Origin: F23-D06 sp045132055
GTDB lineage: Bacteria > Bacteroidota > Bacteroidia > Bacteroidales > WCHB1-69
DNA length: 64,000 bases
Assembly (NCBI GenBank): GCA_045132055.1
Contig: JBGURP010000014.1
Coordinates: 62,001-126,000 of the forward strand
Reading direction: 5' to 3'
Shown: positions 19,598-30,256 of the stretch, piece after piece
How positions within the stretch are numbered: the stretch's first letter is position 1
How the letters are laid out: every line of letters begins with the position of its first letter
Translations under genes and position numbers: made by a program
The notes under the pieces: model-generated
The model's input: the letters and a program-made list of their open reading frames with translations, nothing else
What the model was told of the DNA's origin: nothing
Database searches by the model: none

Positions 19598-19687
19598 GAA
19601 AAAATTATTTACTCTGGCATCATTATTGCAATTTTTTTTGAACATCTTCGTTATTTATCCGCATTTTTAGAAAAACATTCAGGTGTT

Positions 19688-20797
19688 ATGAAAGTGAAAA
19701 ACATATTTAACGGTTTAATTATCAGCTTGATAGTATTTGTCGGATGTCCGAATTTTGCTAATGCGCAGTCTGCTTCCAAAGGAGGCGGATATGTGGATTT
19801 GACAGTCGCTGCGGAGAAATCTGTCAATGCTGTCGTGTATATTAAGACGGAATTTACGCAGAAAAATTCCGCGTGGGACGACTTTTTCGGCGGCACGATA
19901 TGGGAGCATTTCTTCGGTTCCGCGCCCAGCATGTACCCGGTGCAGGCTGCCGGCTCCGGCGTAATCGTCTCCTCCGACGGCTACATTATCACCAATAACC
20001 ACGTAGTGGAGGATGCTGTGAAAGCCACCATCACGCTCAATGACAAGCGCGAATTCAATGGCACGATCATCGGCACTGACCCCAGCGCAGACCTCGCCCT
20101 CATCAAGATTGATGCCGAGGACCTGCCCTACCTCACCTTTGGCAACTCCGACTCCGTGAGAATCGGCGAGTGGGTGCTGGCAGTCGGCAACCCGATGAAC
20201 CTCACCTCCACGGTCACTGCCGGCATCATCAGCGCCAAGGCACGCCAGCTGGATATTAACTCGCGCCAACACAAGACGGAGGAAACCTACTTGCAGACCG
20301 ATGCGGCTGTCAACTCCGGCAACAGCGGTGGTGCTCTGGTGAACGCCTCCGGCAAATTGGTGGGCATCAACACAGCTATCGCCTCCGGCAATGGCTACTA
20401 TACTGGCTACTCGTTCGCAATACCGTCTAACATCGTGAAAAAAATCTACTTCGACCTGAAAGAATACGGCAAAGTGCAGCAGGCCTATTTGGGCGTTTCC
20501 ATCGCGGAACTCAACGCGTCGTTGGCTAAGGAGTACGGGCTGGACGATGTGAGAGGTGTCTATATCGCTGATGTGACGGAAGATGGTGCTGCAGCGAAAA
20601 ACGATTTTCAAGAGGGAGATGTCATTACGCATATTGACAAAATGCCTGTAAACAGCCTTGCAGAGGTGCGCGGCGTGCTCAAAACCAAATCGCCTGGCGA
20701 TAAAGTGCAGGTAAATATCGTCCGAAACCACGAAAAAATCACGAAAAATGTAACTTTATTGAATAATGAAGGTACAACGGACATTATTAGAGATTAA
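19688..20797 (+). CDS. HtrA/DegP-type periplasmic serine protease
   Basis: 369 aa from the ATG at 19688. I chose this start because it gives a proper signal peptide ('LIISLIVFVGCPNFANAQ'); the frame is open back to 19544, but that stretch overlaps the rplU start and promoter. Catalytic triad: His105 ('NNHVVED'), Asp135 ('SADLALIKI'), Ser213 ('GNSGGALV'). One PDZ domain follows (~275-360, with 'FQEGDVITHIDKMPVNSLAEV'), so it is DegS-sized with a cleavable signal. Role: envelope protein quality control. The last codons (aga gat taa) belong to an AGATTA repeat run. No clear -7 box. Confidence 0.93.
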   Translation: MKVKNIFNGLIISLIVFVGCPNFANAQSASKGGGYVDLTVAAEKSVNAVVYIKTEFTQKNSAWDDFFGGTIWEHFFGSAPSMYPVQAAGSGVIVSSDGYIITNNHVVEDAVKATITLNDKREFNGTIIGTDPSADLALIKIDAEDLPYLTFGNSDSVRIGEWVLAVGNPMNLTSTVTAGIISAKARQLDINSRQHKTEETYLQTDAAVNSGNSGGALVNASGKLVGINTAIASGNGYYTGYSFAIPSNIVKKIYFDLKEYGKVQQAYLGVSIAELNASLAKEYGLDDVRGVYIADVTEDGAAAKNDFQEGDVITHIDKMPVNSLAEVRGVLKTKSPGDKVQVNIVRNHEKITKNVTLLNNEGTTDIIRD

Positions 20798-20838
20798 TAG
20801 ATTAAGAGATTAGGAGATTAAAAGATTAAGAATTGAAA
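20790..20838. repeat. AGATTA-type low-complexity run across the htrA stop
   Basis: Degenerate repeats of agatta/agagatta start inside the last htrA codons and continue ~40 bp past the stop. A similar run forms the last codons of purC at 30226-30252. Confidence 0.7.
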
Positions 20839-20842
20839 TCTA

Positions 20843-20921
20843 CTCCCAACTTCTCACTTCTAACTGCTAACTCCTAACTGCTCACTGTTAACTCCTAACT
20901 GCTCACTGTTAACTCCTAACT
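20843..20921. repeat. 21-bp tandem repeat upstream of the sigma factor
   Basis: Unit ctaactgctcactgttaactc, about three copies plus degenerate flanks (taactgctaactcctaac). It lies 30-110 bp upstream of the sigma-factor ATG, where promoter or leader sequence would be expected. Confidence 0.75.
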
Positions 20922-20952
20922 TTTTTCGTATCAAAACTTTACAATATAATAT

Positions 20953-21813
20953 ATGAGACAATTAAAAATTTCCAAATCCATTACCAATCGTGATTCGGCT
21001 TCATTGGACCGTTATTTGGCCGACATTGGTAAGGAAAGCATGATTAGTGCCGAAGAGGAAGTGGAGCTGGCCCGTAAAATCAAGGCTGGCGACGAAGAGG
21101 CACTGAACAAACTGACTACCACCAACTTGCGTTTTGTGGTTTCAGTGGCAAAACAATATCAGAATCAAGGTATTAGCCTTCAGGACTTGATCAATGAAGG
21201 CAATGTGGGACTTATCAAGGCCGCCAAACGTTTTGACGAGACCCGTGGTTTCAAATTCATCTCCTACGCGGTGTGGTGGATTCGTCAGTCCATCCTGCAA
21301 GCTATCGCCGACCAGTCGCGTATTGTGCGTCTGCCGCTGAACCAGGTGGGTGTCATCAACAAAATCAAGAAGGAGACGGCCCGTTTGGAGCAACAATTCA
21401 AACGTATGCCCACGACCGAAGAGATTGCGGAGGCCATCGACATGCCCGTCTATAAGGTTTCCGAAATCATGAAGATGAACAACCACCCGCAGTCCATTGA
21501 CTCGCCTATCTCCCCGAATGAGGAGACCCGCTTTGTGGATATCTTCGTGCACGACAACGACGAGGACACCGACAAGATTCTGATGAACGAGTCGCTCTCT
21601 TCCGAAATCCACGACGTGTTGAAGACCCTTCCCGAGAAGGAACGCGAAGTGTTGAAACTTTTCTACGGCATCGACACCACGCACGAGCACACGTTGGACG
21701 AGATCGGTGACCGTATGGAACTCTCCCGCGAGCGTGTGCGCCAAATCAAGGAGCGTGCCCTGAAGCGCTTGCGTCAGAACAGCAAGAACAAGAATTTAAA
21801 GAGTTATCTATAG
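20953..21813 (+). CDS. rpoD: Primary RNA polymerase sigma factor (SigA/RpoD)
   Basis: 286 aa, the short Bacteroidota form lacking a long region 1.1. Region 1.2 'SLDRYLADIGK'; region 2 'LINEGNVGLIKAAKRFDETR' and 'FISYAVWWIRQSI'; region 3 'RLPLNQVGVINKI'; region 4 'TLDEIGDRMELSRERVRQI'. It directs transcription from TAnnTTTG-type promoters, which are abundant in this window. The upstream 155 bp is filled with simple repeats and I see no clear -7 box. gldD follows after 18 bp. Confidence 0.96.
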   Translation: MRQLKISKSITNRDSASLDRYLADIGKESMISAEEEVELARKIKAGDEEALNKLTTTNLRFVVSVAKQYQNQGISLQDLINEGNVGLIKAAKRFDETRGFKFISYAVWWIRQSILQAIADQSRIVRLPLNQVGVINKIKKETARLEQQFKRMPTTEEIAEAIDMPVYKVSEIMKMNNHPQSIDSPISPNEETRFVDIFVHDNDEDTDKILMNESLSSEIHDVLKTLPEKEREVLKLFYGIDTTHEHTLDEIGDRMELSRERVRQIKERALKRLRQNSKNKNLKSYL

Positions 21814-21831
21814 CATAAACTGTACTTTTTC

Positions 21832-22431
21832 ATGAAATTCGCTTCCCGTTTGGTCTTGGGATTGTCCTTCGGACTATTCCTCCTGCTGCTGATGTGTTCA
21901 TGTGGCCGTCGTCAGGTGGAAACCCCCAAACCGGTGGCGTATTTTCGTATAGATTTACCCGAACACAACTATCAGCAGGTGGATACCACGCTGCCGTTTA
22001 CGTTTGAGCAGTCGGAGGCGGCGCAACTTTCCATCCGTCCCCAACAGGATGGTTCCTACTGGGTGGATTTGGATTATCCCGCGTTGAACGCTACGTTCAA
22101 AATCACCTATTTGACAGTTCCGCGCGCAGATTCTTTACGCAATAAGATTATCTACGAGGAGAAAATGGTGAAATTCCATTATCAGAAAGCGGACGATGTG
22201 GAATATTCTGTCATCCAGGATCCAGAATCCCGCTTGTGGGGTCAGATATACGACATTGCCGGACGTGATGTGGCCACGCCGCTCATGTTCTGGATGACCG
22301 ACAGCACGCACCAGTTCCTGCGCTCCACGCTCTATTTCAACTTTGCGCCCAACAACGACTCCTTGGAGCCGGTGATCCAATATTTGCGCGAAGATGCCAT
22401 GCATTTTGTAAACACATTTAAATGGAAATAA
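21832..22431 (+). CDS. gldD: Gliding motility / T9SS-associated lipoprotein GldD
   Basis: 199 aa. A signal peptide is followed by a lipobox at ~residues 21-24 (MCSC). The GldD family pattern is clear: 'PVAYFRIDLPEHNYQQ' after the lipid anchor, 'FKITYL', 'FWMTDSTHQFLRSTLYF' and 'PNNDSLEPVIQYLREDAMHF' at the end. GldD is required for gliding in Flavobacterium; in non-gliding Bacteroidales it travels with type IX secretion. No other gld gene is next to it. It overlaps the first possible ATG (22422) of the next gene. Confidence 0.88.
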   Translation: MKFASRLVLGLSFGLFLLLLMCSCGRRQVETPKPVAYFRIDLPEHNYQQVDTTLPFTFEQSEAAQLSIRPQQDGSYWVDLDYPALNATFKITYLTVPRADSLRNKIIYEEKMVKFHYQKADDVEYSVIQDPESRLWGQIYDIAGRDVATPLMFWMTDSTHQFLRSTLYFNFAPNNDSLEPVIQYLREDAMHFVNTFKWK

Positions 22432-22436
22432 CAGCC

Positions 22437-23723
22437 ATGAGAAGAAAGTTTTTTGCGACAGGTTTGTTCCTTTTTGTGTTACTGTGCAATACTTTTGCGC
22501 AGGATACCTTGAAAATGATGCAATATAATCTGATGTACTACACCTCCACTTCGGGTGTCTCGGACTGTAACGCTGTTACCAACAACTTGGACGCAAAGGA
22601 TGGATACATTGAGACTATTTTCCATCATGTGATGCCGGATGTGTTCTGTGTGTGTGAGATGGGCAGCAACAGTACATACGCTGACCGGCTCCTGAACAAT
22701 GCCATCAACACCCAGGGAGTAGATTACTACCGGCGCGGGCCGCTCACCAGCTACTCGGGCGGTTACATCGCCAATATGTTGTACTACAATTCGCGCAAGC
22801 TGTCATTTTATAAGCATACCTATATCACTACCTCCTATCGTGATATCAACGGTTACACCCTGTATTACAATGCCAATAATTTGGCGCAAGGCGATACGGT
22901 ATTCATAACCTTCTGGATTATGCATCTCAAAGCGGGTAGCTCGGAAGACAACCAGGCAGCGCGACTGATACAAACCCAGAAGCTGATGAACAAGTTGGCC
23001 TCGTTGGGAATTCCGGGCAACCATGTGGTGTCCGGCGACTTTAACGTGTATGGTTCTTCCGAACCTGCCTATCAGGAAATGGTCAACTACAGCAACAGTC
23101 TTTATCGTCTGTATGATCCCATTAACCGTCCCGGAAACTGGAACAACAACTCGCAGTTCGCGGATTTGCACACGCAGTCCACGCATAGTTCTAACTACGA
23201 CAACGGTTGTTTTTCCTCCGGCGGTTTGGACGACCGTTTCGACATCATTTTGGTGTCGCCGTATGTGTATTACGGCAGCGACCGGGTGCGCGTGTTGCCG
23301 GAGACGTACCATGCGCTCGGACAGGACGGCAATAGGTTCAACGGCACGGTTATTTCCCCGCAGAACAATTCTGTGCCGCAGAATGTGGCCCAGGCTTTGT
23401 ACAACCAGTCGGACCACTTGCCGGTCATCGCGGAATTCCAAGTTGACGCGCAGGTGGGTGTGAGCCCGTATATTGCTGACTATCAATTGCGAGTAGTCAA
23501 TCCTGTGCGTGGGCAGTTGGAGGTCCTCATGCAGACCGAGGAGCCTGATGTGTACCGGTTCGAGATATTTTCCATCGATGGAAAGCGGGTGGGTGCTTTC
23601 GAGGAAGCGCTGACCGCCGGAGCACACACCTTGCGCCATGAGTTCCCCTACAGCAAAGGCTTTTATATCCTGAAGATCACCAATTCCAAAGGCCAGCATC
23701 AGGTAGTGAAATTGGTGCGATAA
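22437..23723 (+). CDS. Secreted endonuclease/exonuclease/phosphatase-family protein with T9SS sorting domain
   Basis: 428 aa from the ATG at 22437, 5 bp after the gldD stop; an in-frame ATG at 22422 overlaps gldD and would add five residues before the signal peptide. Signal peptide 'LFLFVLLCNTFAQD'. The body shows EEP-fold features: 'MQYNLMYY', 'PDVFCVCEMGS' (metal-ligand Glu), 'VSGDFNVYGSSEPAYQ' (GDFN catalytic motif) and 'YNQSDHLPVIAEF' (SDH motif). The C-terminal ~75 residues, ending 'GFYILKITNSKGQHQVVKLVR', form a T9SS sorting domain. Likely an exported nuclease or phosphodiesterase; substrate unknown. Confidence 0.88.
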   Translation: MRRKFFATGLFLFVLLCNTFAQDTLKMMQYNLMYYTSTSGVSDCNAVTNNLDAKDGYIETIFHHVMPDVFCVCEMGSNSTYADRLLNNAINTQGVDYYRRGPLTSYSGGYIANMLYYNSRKLSFYKHTYITTSYRDINGYTLYYNANNLAQGDTVFITFWIMHLKAGSSEDNQAARLIQTQKLMNKLASLGIPGNHVVSGDFNVYGSSEPAYQEMVNYSNSLYRLYDPINRPGNWNNNSQFADLHTQSTHSSNYDNGCFSSGGLDDRFDIILVSPYVYYGSDRVRVLPETYHALGQDGNRFNGTVISPQNNSVPQNVAQALYNQSDHLPVIAEFQVDAQVGVSPYIADYQLRVVNPVRGQLEVLMQTEEPDVYRFEIFSIDGKRVGAFEEALTAGAHTLRHEFPYSKGFYILKITNSKGQHQVVKLVR

Positions 23724-23745
23724 TAGATGGTTTCCAAAAATTGTA

Positions 23746-23753
23746 TATCTTTG
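23746..23753 (+). promoter_or_regulatory. -7 box for the DksA-like gene
   Basis: TATCTTTG. An in-frame TTG at 23741 lies immediately before this box, which rules it out as a start and fixes the start at 23783. Confidence 0.7.
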
Positions 23754-23782
23754 CGGCATCAATAAACGTAAATATACAGATT

Positions 23783-24169
23783 ATGACCGAACATGTTGTA
23801 AACCGCTATTCAGATGAGGATTTGGCGGAATTCAAAGAATTGATAGAAAAGAAGATTGCTGAAGCCAAAAAGGCTATGGAGGTTTATCAAGAAGCCTACA
23901 GCAACGCCGGCAATGATACGATGGATACCGCCCCCACTTTCAAAAATCTGGAGGATGGCAACCAAGTGCTCTCCAAAGAGGAAAACAGCCGTCTGGCTGG
24001 CCGACTTGACAAATATATCGCAAATCTGGAAGCCGCTTTGGTCCGCATCGAGAACAAAACCTACGGCGTTGACCGCATCACGGGCAAGCTCATTCCCAAG
24101 GAACGCCTCAGAATCGTGCCTCATGCAACCTTGGATGTGGAATCCAAACTGAACGAAAAAAAGAAGTAA
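23783..24169 (+). CDS. DksA/TraR-family protein without zinc-finger cysteines
   Basis: 128 aa from the ATG at 23783; the longer frame begins upstream of the transcript start. An N-terminal helical pair ('EDLAEFKELIEKKIAEAKK') leads to a DksA-type coiled coil, then 'NLEAALVRIENKTYGVDRIT' and 'GKLIPKERLRIVPHATLDV', the C-terminal signature of Bacteroidota DksA-like proteins. No cysteine is present anywhere, so the C4 zinc site is lost. Presumed role: binding RNA polymerase in the secondary channel to tune transcription. The lspA start is 3 bp after the stop. Confidence 0.85.
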   Translation: MTEHVVNRYSDEDLAEFKELIEKKIAEAKKAMEVYQEAYSNAGNDTMDTAPTFKNLEDGNQVLSKEENSRLAGRLDKYIANLEAALVRIENKTYGVDRITGKLIPKERLRIVPHATLDVESKLNEKKK

Positions 24170-24172
24170 ACG

Positions 24173-24829
24173 TTGGAAAAGGGTAGGCGATATAGCATTG
24201 TTGCCAGTGCTATCATAGTGGTTTTGATTATACTGGACCAGATTCTGAAAATCTGGGTCAAGACTCATTTGGCCTTAGGAGAGTCCATCCCATTGTTGGG
24301 AAACTGGCTCAATCTTTACTTTGTGGAAAATCCGGGCATGGCCTTCGGGCTCAGCTTCGGACAAAACTTCGGCAAGCTGATGCTCACCCTGCTGCGCGTG
24401 GTGCTGGTGGCCTTCCTCTGCTGGTACATGCACCGCATGATCAAGCGCGACAAGATGGACATTCCTGTCCTGATCACTTTTTGCCTCATCATCGCCGGAG
24501 CACTGGGCAATATCATCGATTGCATGTTCTATGGCGTGATTTTCAATGAGAGCACGCCTCTTGCCGTGGCGGCCATGTTCCCCGAAGGCGGTGGATATGC
24601 CCCGTTTATGTACGGCAAGGTTGTGGATATGATTTACGTCAGACTCTTCCCCATTCCCGAAAACTTCCCGCTGTGGGGCGGCACCTATTTCTTCCCCGCC
24701 ATTTTCAATTTCGCCGACTCCTGCGTTACCGTAGGCGTGGCCTTGGTCATCATCTTTAATAAACGCATCTTTAAAGAAGAACCGAAGGAAATTGAGACTG
24801 GAGACTATAGACCAGAGACTGAAGACTGA
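24173..24829 (+). CDS. lspA: Lipoprotein signal peptidase
   Basis: 218 aa from a TTG start 3 bp after the DksA-like stop (no nearby in-frame ATG keeps TM1). Aspartyl protease II of the inner membrane that cuts prolipoproteins. Motifs: 'ILDQILKIWVK' in TM1, 'FVENPGMAFGL', 'GALGNIIDCMFYG' with catalytic Asp, 'GKVVDMIYV', and 'FNFADSCVTVGV' with the second catalytic Asp. The loop between the aspartates is long, as in other Bacteroidota. The last ~12 residues come from a GAGACT-type repeat run and look like a recent extension. Matters here because gldD, sprE and several small proteins in the window are lipoproteins. Confidence 0.94.
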   Translation: MEKGRRYSIVASAIIVVLIILDQILKIWVKTHLALGESIPLLGNWLNLYFVENPGMAFGLSFGQNFGKLMLTLLRVVLVAFLCWYMHRMIKRDKMDIPVLITFCLIIAGALGNIIDCMFYGVIFNESTPLAVAAMFPEGGGYAPFMYGKVVDMIYVRLFPIPENFPLWGGTYFFPAIFNFADSCVTVGVALVIIFNKRIFKEEPKEIETGDYRPETED

Positions 24830-24850
24830 CCCCTGATCCCTGTTTCACCT
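24793..24850. repeat. GAGACT / CCCTGATCCCT low-complexity run across the lspA stop
   Basis: gagactggagactatagaccagagactgaagactga, then cccctgatccctg. The first part encodes the tail 'ETGDYRPETED' of LspA. The CCCTGATCCCT part recurs at 17403-17430 and 34203-34231. Confidence 0.6.
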
Positions 24851-24884
24851 AATCAGATACATAACAAACTAAAAAATAACAAAT

Positions 24885-27047
24885 ATGAAAGTATTATCAT
24901 TATTCAAGAAAAAGCTGCTGTCAATGGCTGTTTTGACAGTGTTTTGCGCATCCGCATTCGCCATCAATCCTCCTGATGAGGGTATGTGGCTGCCGATGTT
25001 CATCAAGAACTACAACTACGCTACCATGCAAAAACTTGGTCTGCACTTGACTGCAGAGCAGCTGTACGACATCAACAACTCTTCTTTGAAGGACGCTATC
25101 GTGCAACTGGGCGATGGTTTCTGCACGGGTGAGATGGTTTCCCGCGACGGCCTTATGTTCACGAACCACCACTGTGGTTATTCTTCCGTGGTAGCCCTTT
25201 CCACCGTGGAGCACGACTATCTCAACAACGGTTTCTTTGCCATGAGCAAGGAAGAAGAACTCCCTGCAGAGTTTTATGTCAACTTTCTGGAAAGAATGGA
25301 AGATGTGACTTCCATCGTGCTGAAGGATGTGGATGACAAGACCGCCGAAGCCGACCGTGAGAAAGCTGTGGCTGCTGCCATCAAGAAATTGCAAAAGGAA
25401 AATTCCGAAAACGGCCGCTACAAAGTGGTGGTAAAACCCTTCTATGAGGGCAACGAATACTACATGTTCATCTATACCACTTACGAAGATGTGCGTTTGG
25501 TGGTGGCTCCGCCTTCTGCCATTGGCAAATTTGGTGGTGACACTGACAACTGGATGTGGCCTCGCCATACGGGCGACTTCACCGTGTTCCGTATCTACAC
25601 CGCTCCTGACGGTTCTCCGGCCAAATATTCCAAAGACAATGTGCCTTTCCATCCGAAACATTTTCTGCCTATCAGCTTGAAGGGCTACCAGCCTGGCGAC
25701 TACACCATGATTTGGGGTTACCCTGGCACCACCAACCGTTTCATGACTTCTTACGAGGTGGAGAACGAGATTGCCATCAATGCTCCCGCTATCTACGAAC
25801 CGCTGGATGAGCTTCTTCCCGTGATGCACGATGCTATGGAATCTTCCCAAAAGGTGCATTTGCAGTATGCAGACAAACATGCCGGTCTGGCTAACTACTG
25901 GAAAAACCAACACGGCGAGGTGCAGAGCTTGAAAGCCCTCAAGGTGGTGGAGACCAAAGCCAAACAAGAGGCTGAGCTTACAAAATGGATCAATGCCAAT
26001 AGAGACCGCAAGGAAAAATATGGCAATTGCTTGAGCGAAATTGAAAAAATATGCAAGGGTGCAGATGGTGCCAAGTATAAATCCGTGATGAACGGCAACC
26101 TGCAATTCTCCGCTTCTCCTACCATGTTGGCCACTTTGCGCATGAGTTCTCTTGTCCATCTGAAGAAAGGGGAGAAGAAATTTGACAGCGAGAAAATTGA
26201 GAGATTGCTGAAAGCTTTCGACAAATACAACAACGATACTGATCCTGCTACGGAAGCGAAGATTGTGGTAGCAGCTCTGAAGACTTGGAACAAGCACAGC
26301 GAAGCCAACCGTCCTGACCTGACTTTCTTCACCAAGAATTTCAAAGGCAATTACGATGCTTTTGAAAAGGCATTGCTAAACTCCATTTTCATCAGCAAGG
26401 ATAATTTTGAGAAATTTGTGAATGCTCCTTCTGAAAAGGTTTTGGAAAAAGATGCTGCTTACCAATATGCTCAAGCCGTGCTTCAATATCTGATGCTGAA
26501 CTCTTCTGTTTTCCAGACGGAAGAGCAGTTGGAAGTGCCGCGTCGTACTTTCATCGCCGCTCTGAAGGAAATGAACGCCAATACACCGATGTACCCGGAT
26601 GCCAACAGCACCATGCGTACCACTTTCGGCACCGTGTGCGACTACTATCCTGCTGATGGTGTGCATTACAACTACTTTACCACGACCAAGGGTATTCTGG
26701 AGAAAGAAAAACCGGGCGATTTCGAGTTTGACGTGCCTGCCAAGTTGAAACAGCTCATCGTGAACCGTGATTTCGGCCAATATGCTGACAAAGACGGTGA
26801 ATTGCATGTGTGTTTCCTCTCCAACAACGACATTACCGGCGGTAACTCCGGCAGCCCGATCATGAACGCTGACGGCGAGCTTATCGGTCTGGCCTTCGAT
26901 GGCAACTGGGAAGCTCTGTCCAGCGACATCGTATTCAACACGGCCCTGCAACGTTGTATCAACGTGGATTCCCGCTACGTGCTCTTCGTTATCGACAAGT
27001 TCGGTGGTGCAGGCTATCTGCTCAACGAAATGGATATCCGGAAATAA
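24885..27047 (+). CDS. S46-family dipeptidyl-peptidase, DPP7 type
   Basis: 720 aa with a signal peptide (ends 'CASAFA'). Chymotrypsin-fold peptidase with a helical domain. Catalytic His in 'TNHHCGY' (residues 95/96), Asp region 'GGDTDNWMWPRHTGDF', and Ser655 in 'ITGGNSGSPIM'. Eighteen residues on, Gly673 in 'LAFDGNWEA' sits where DPP11 has the Arg that selects acidic P1 residues, so DPP7-like preference for hydrophobic P1 is expected (inference from family knowledge). Periplasmic; feeds dipeptides to central metabolism. Followed by a strong terminator. Confidence 0.94.
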   Translation: MKVLSLFKKKLLSMAVLTVFCASAFAINPPDEGMWLPMFIKNYNYATMQKLGLHLTAEQLYDINNSSLKDAIVQLGDGFCTGEMVSRDGLMFTNHHCGYSSVVALSTVEHDYLNNGFFAMSKEEELPAEFYVNFLERMEDVTSIVLKDVDDKTAEADREKAVAAAIKKLQKENSENGRYKVVVKPFYEGNEYYMFIYTTYEDVRLVVAPPSAIGKFGGDTDNWMWPRHTGDFTVFRIYTAPDGSPAKYSKDNVPFHPKHFLPISLKGYQPGDYTMIWGYPGTTNRFMTSYEVENEIAINAPAIYEPLDELLPVMHDAMESSQKVHLQYADKHAGLANYWKNQHGEVQSLKALKVVETKAKQEAELTKWINANRDRKEKYGNCLSEIEKICKGADGAKYKSVMNGNLQFSASPTMLATLRMSSLVHLKKGEKKFDSEKIERLLKAFDKYNNDTDPATEAKIVVAALKTWNKHSEANRPDLTFFTKNFKGNYDAFEKALLNSIFISKDNFEKFVNAPSEKVLEKDAAYQYAQAVLQYLMLNSSVFQTEEQLEVPRRTFIAALKEMNANTPMYPDANSTMRTTFGTVCDYYPADGVHYNYFTTTKGILEKEKPGDFEFDVPAKLKQLIVNRDFGQYADKDGELHVCFLSNNDITGGNSGSPIMNADGELIGLAFDGNWEALSSDIVFNTALQRCINVDSRYVLFVIDKFGGAGYLLNEMDIRK

Positions 27048-27068
27048 TCCGATACGGATTTTGTAAAA

Positions 27069-27112
27069 TAGAAACGGTCTCTGACATTTGTCGGAGACCG
27101 TTTCTATTTTTG
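27069..27112 (+). terminator. Terminator after the S46 peptidase
   Basis: 13-bp perfect stem (27069-27081 with 27094-27106, tagaaacggtctc / gagaccgtttcta) followed by a T-rich tail. Confidence 0.88.
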
Positions 27113-27157
27113 GTGCAGGGGGAACAAGGGGTAAAAGGGTACATAGGGAATGGAACA

Positions 27158-27292
27158 CGTCCCGGAGGGACGACCCTTTTCTTTACCCCGCACAAGGCCG
27201 TAGGCCGCAGTGTGGGGGGATGAATGGTGCGATAGGCTAACATCGCGGCGCGCGAAAGGTGTGCTACAAGGCACTGAACCAACCCGCCGCGA
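27158..27292 (+). repeat. Three-hairpin structured repeat, copy 1
   Basis: Three ordered modules: M1 cgtccc-gga-gggacg (27158-27172); M2 ccccgcac ... gtgtgggg around ggccgtaggcc (27186-27217); M3 tcgcggcg ... cgccgcga (stems 27243-27250 and 27285-27292). The same order and similar spacing occur at 46313-46444. With flanking repeats this fills the gap 27048-27347, where I see no gene. Confidence 0.8.
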
Positions 27293-27323
27293 AACGGTGT
27301 CACAATGCGACAGGGAAATCCCT

Positions 27324-27351
27324 GTAGAGACGTGCTATGGCGCGTCTCTAC
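27324..27351. repeat. GACGCAC-type palindrome, copy 2
   Basis: gtagagacgtgc-tatg-gcgcgtctctac, with one G/T mismatch in the stem. It supplies the stop codon (27348-27350) of the small minus-strand membrane gene. A second small palindrome cagggaaatccctg lies just left (27311-27324). Confidence 0.75.
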
Positions 27352-27521
27352 AAATTATCGCGTTTTTTCTTCCGCTGCAACAGCGCGTACCCTAACCAAT
27401 AGGCAATGGTGACCGCTAACGTTATCCCCACCATAATGGGAAACCGTTCTTTGATTTCGATGAAGGTAAACGGAATCAGGCAGATGGCCAGCAGCAGAAA
27501 AAAACGAAATACCGCCATCAT
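27348..27521 (-). CDS. Small two-helix membrane protein
   Basis: 57 aa from the ATG at 27521, 1 bp after the valS stop; an open frame extends back into valS (27608) but that would overlap its coding end. Two hydrophobic segments (about residues 3-20 and 26-46) are linked by 'EIKERF', and the tail is very basic ('RKKKRDNL'), suggesting a cytosolic C-terminus. No known family. Probably translated from the valS transcript. Its stop codon lies in a palindromic repeat. Confidence 0.6.
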   Translation of the reverse strand: MMAVFRFFLLLAICLIPFTFIEIKERFPIMVGITLAVTIAYWLGYALLQRKKKRDNL

Positions 27522-27522
27522 A

Positions 27523-30153
<2,631 letters not shown>

Positions 30154-30190
30154 ATTAAACAATAATTCGTAAATTTCTATTTTTTGACTG

Positions 30191-30256
30191 ATTAAAGATG
30201 AGGGATAAGAGATAAGAGGAATTATTTTCTCTAATCTTTAATCTCTAATCTCTCTT
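30191..30256. repeat. AGATTA-type low-complexity run across the purC stop
   Basis: Degenerate gataag/agatta units on the minus strand (agagattagagattaaagatta). The last purC codons and TAG are formed by it, as in the htrA end at 20790. Confidence 0.65.

Noticed and set aside
19544..19687. N-terminal extension of the HtrA protease
   Set aside because: The frame is open, but it overlaps the rplU start and promoter and would bury the signal peptide; the ATG at 19688 is preferred.
20843..20921. Possible CRISPR array upstream of rpoD
   Set aside because: Direct head-to-tail repeats without spacers; no cas genes in the window.
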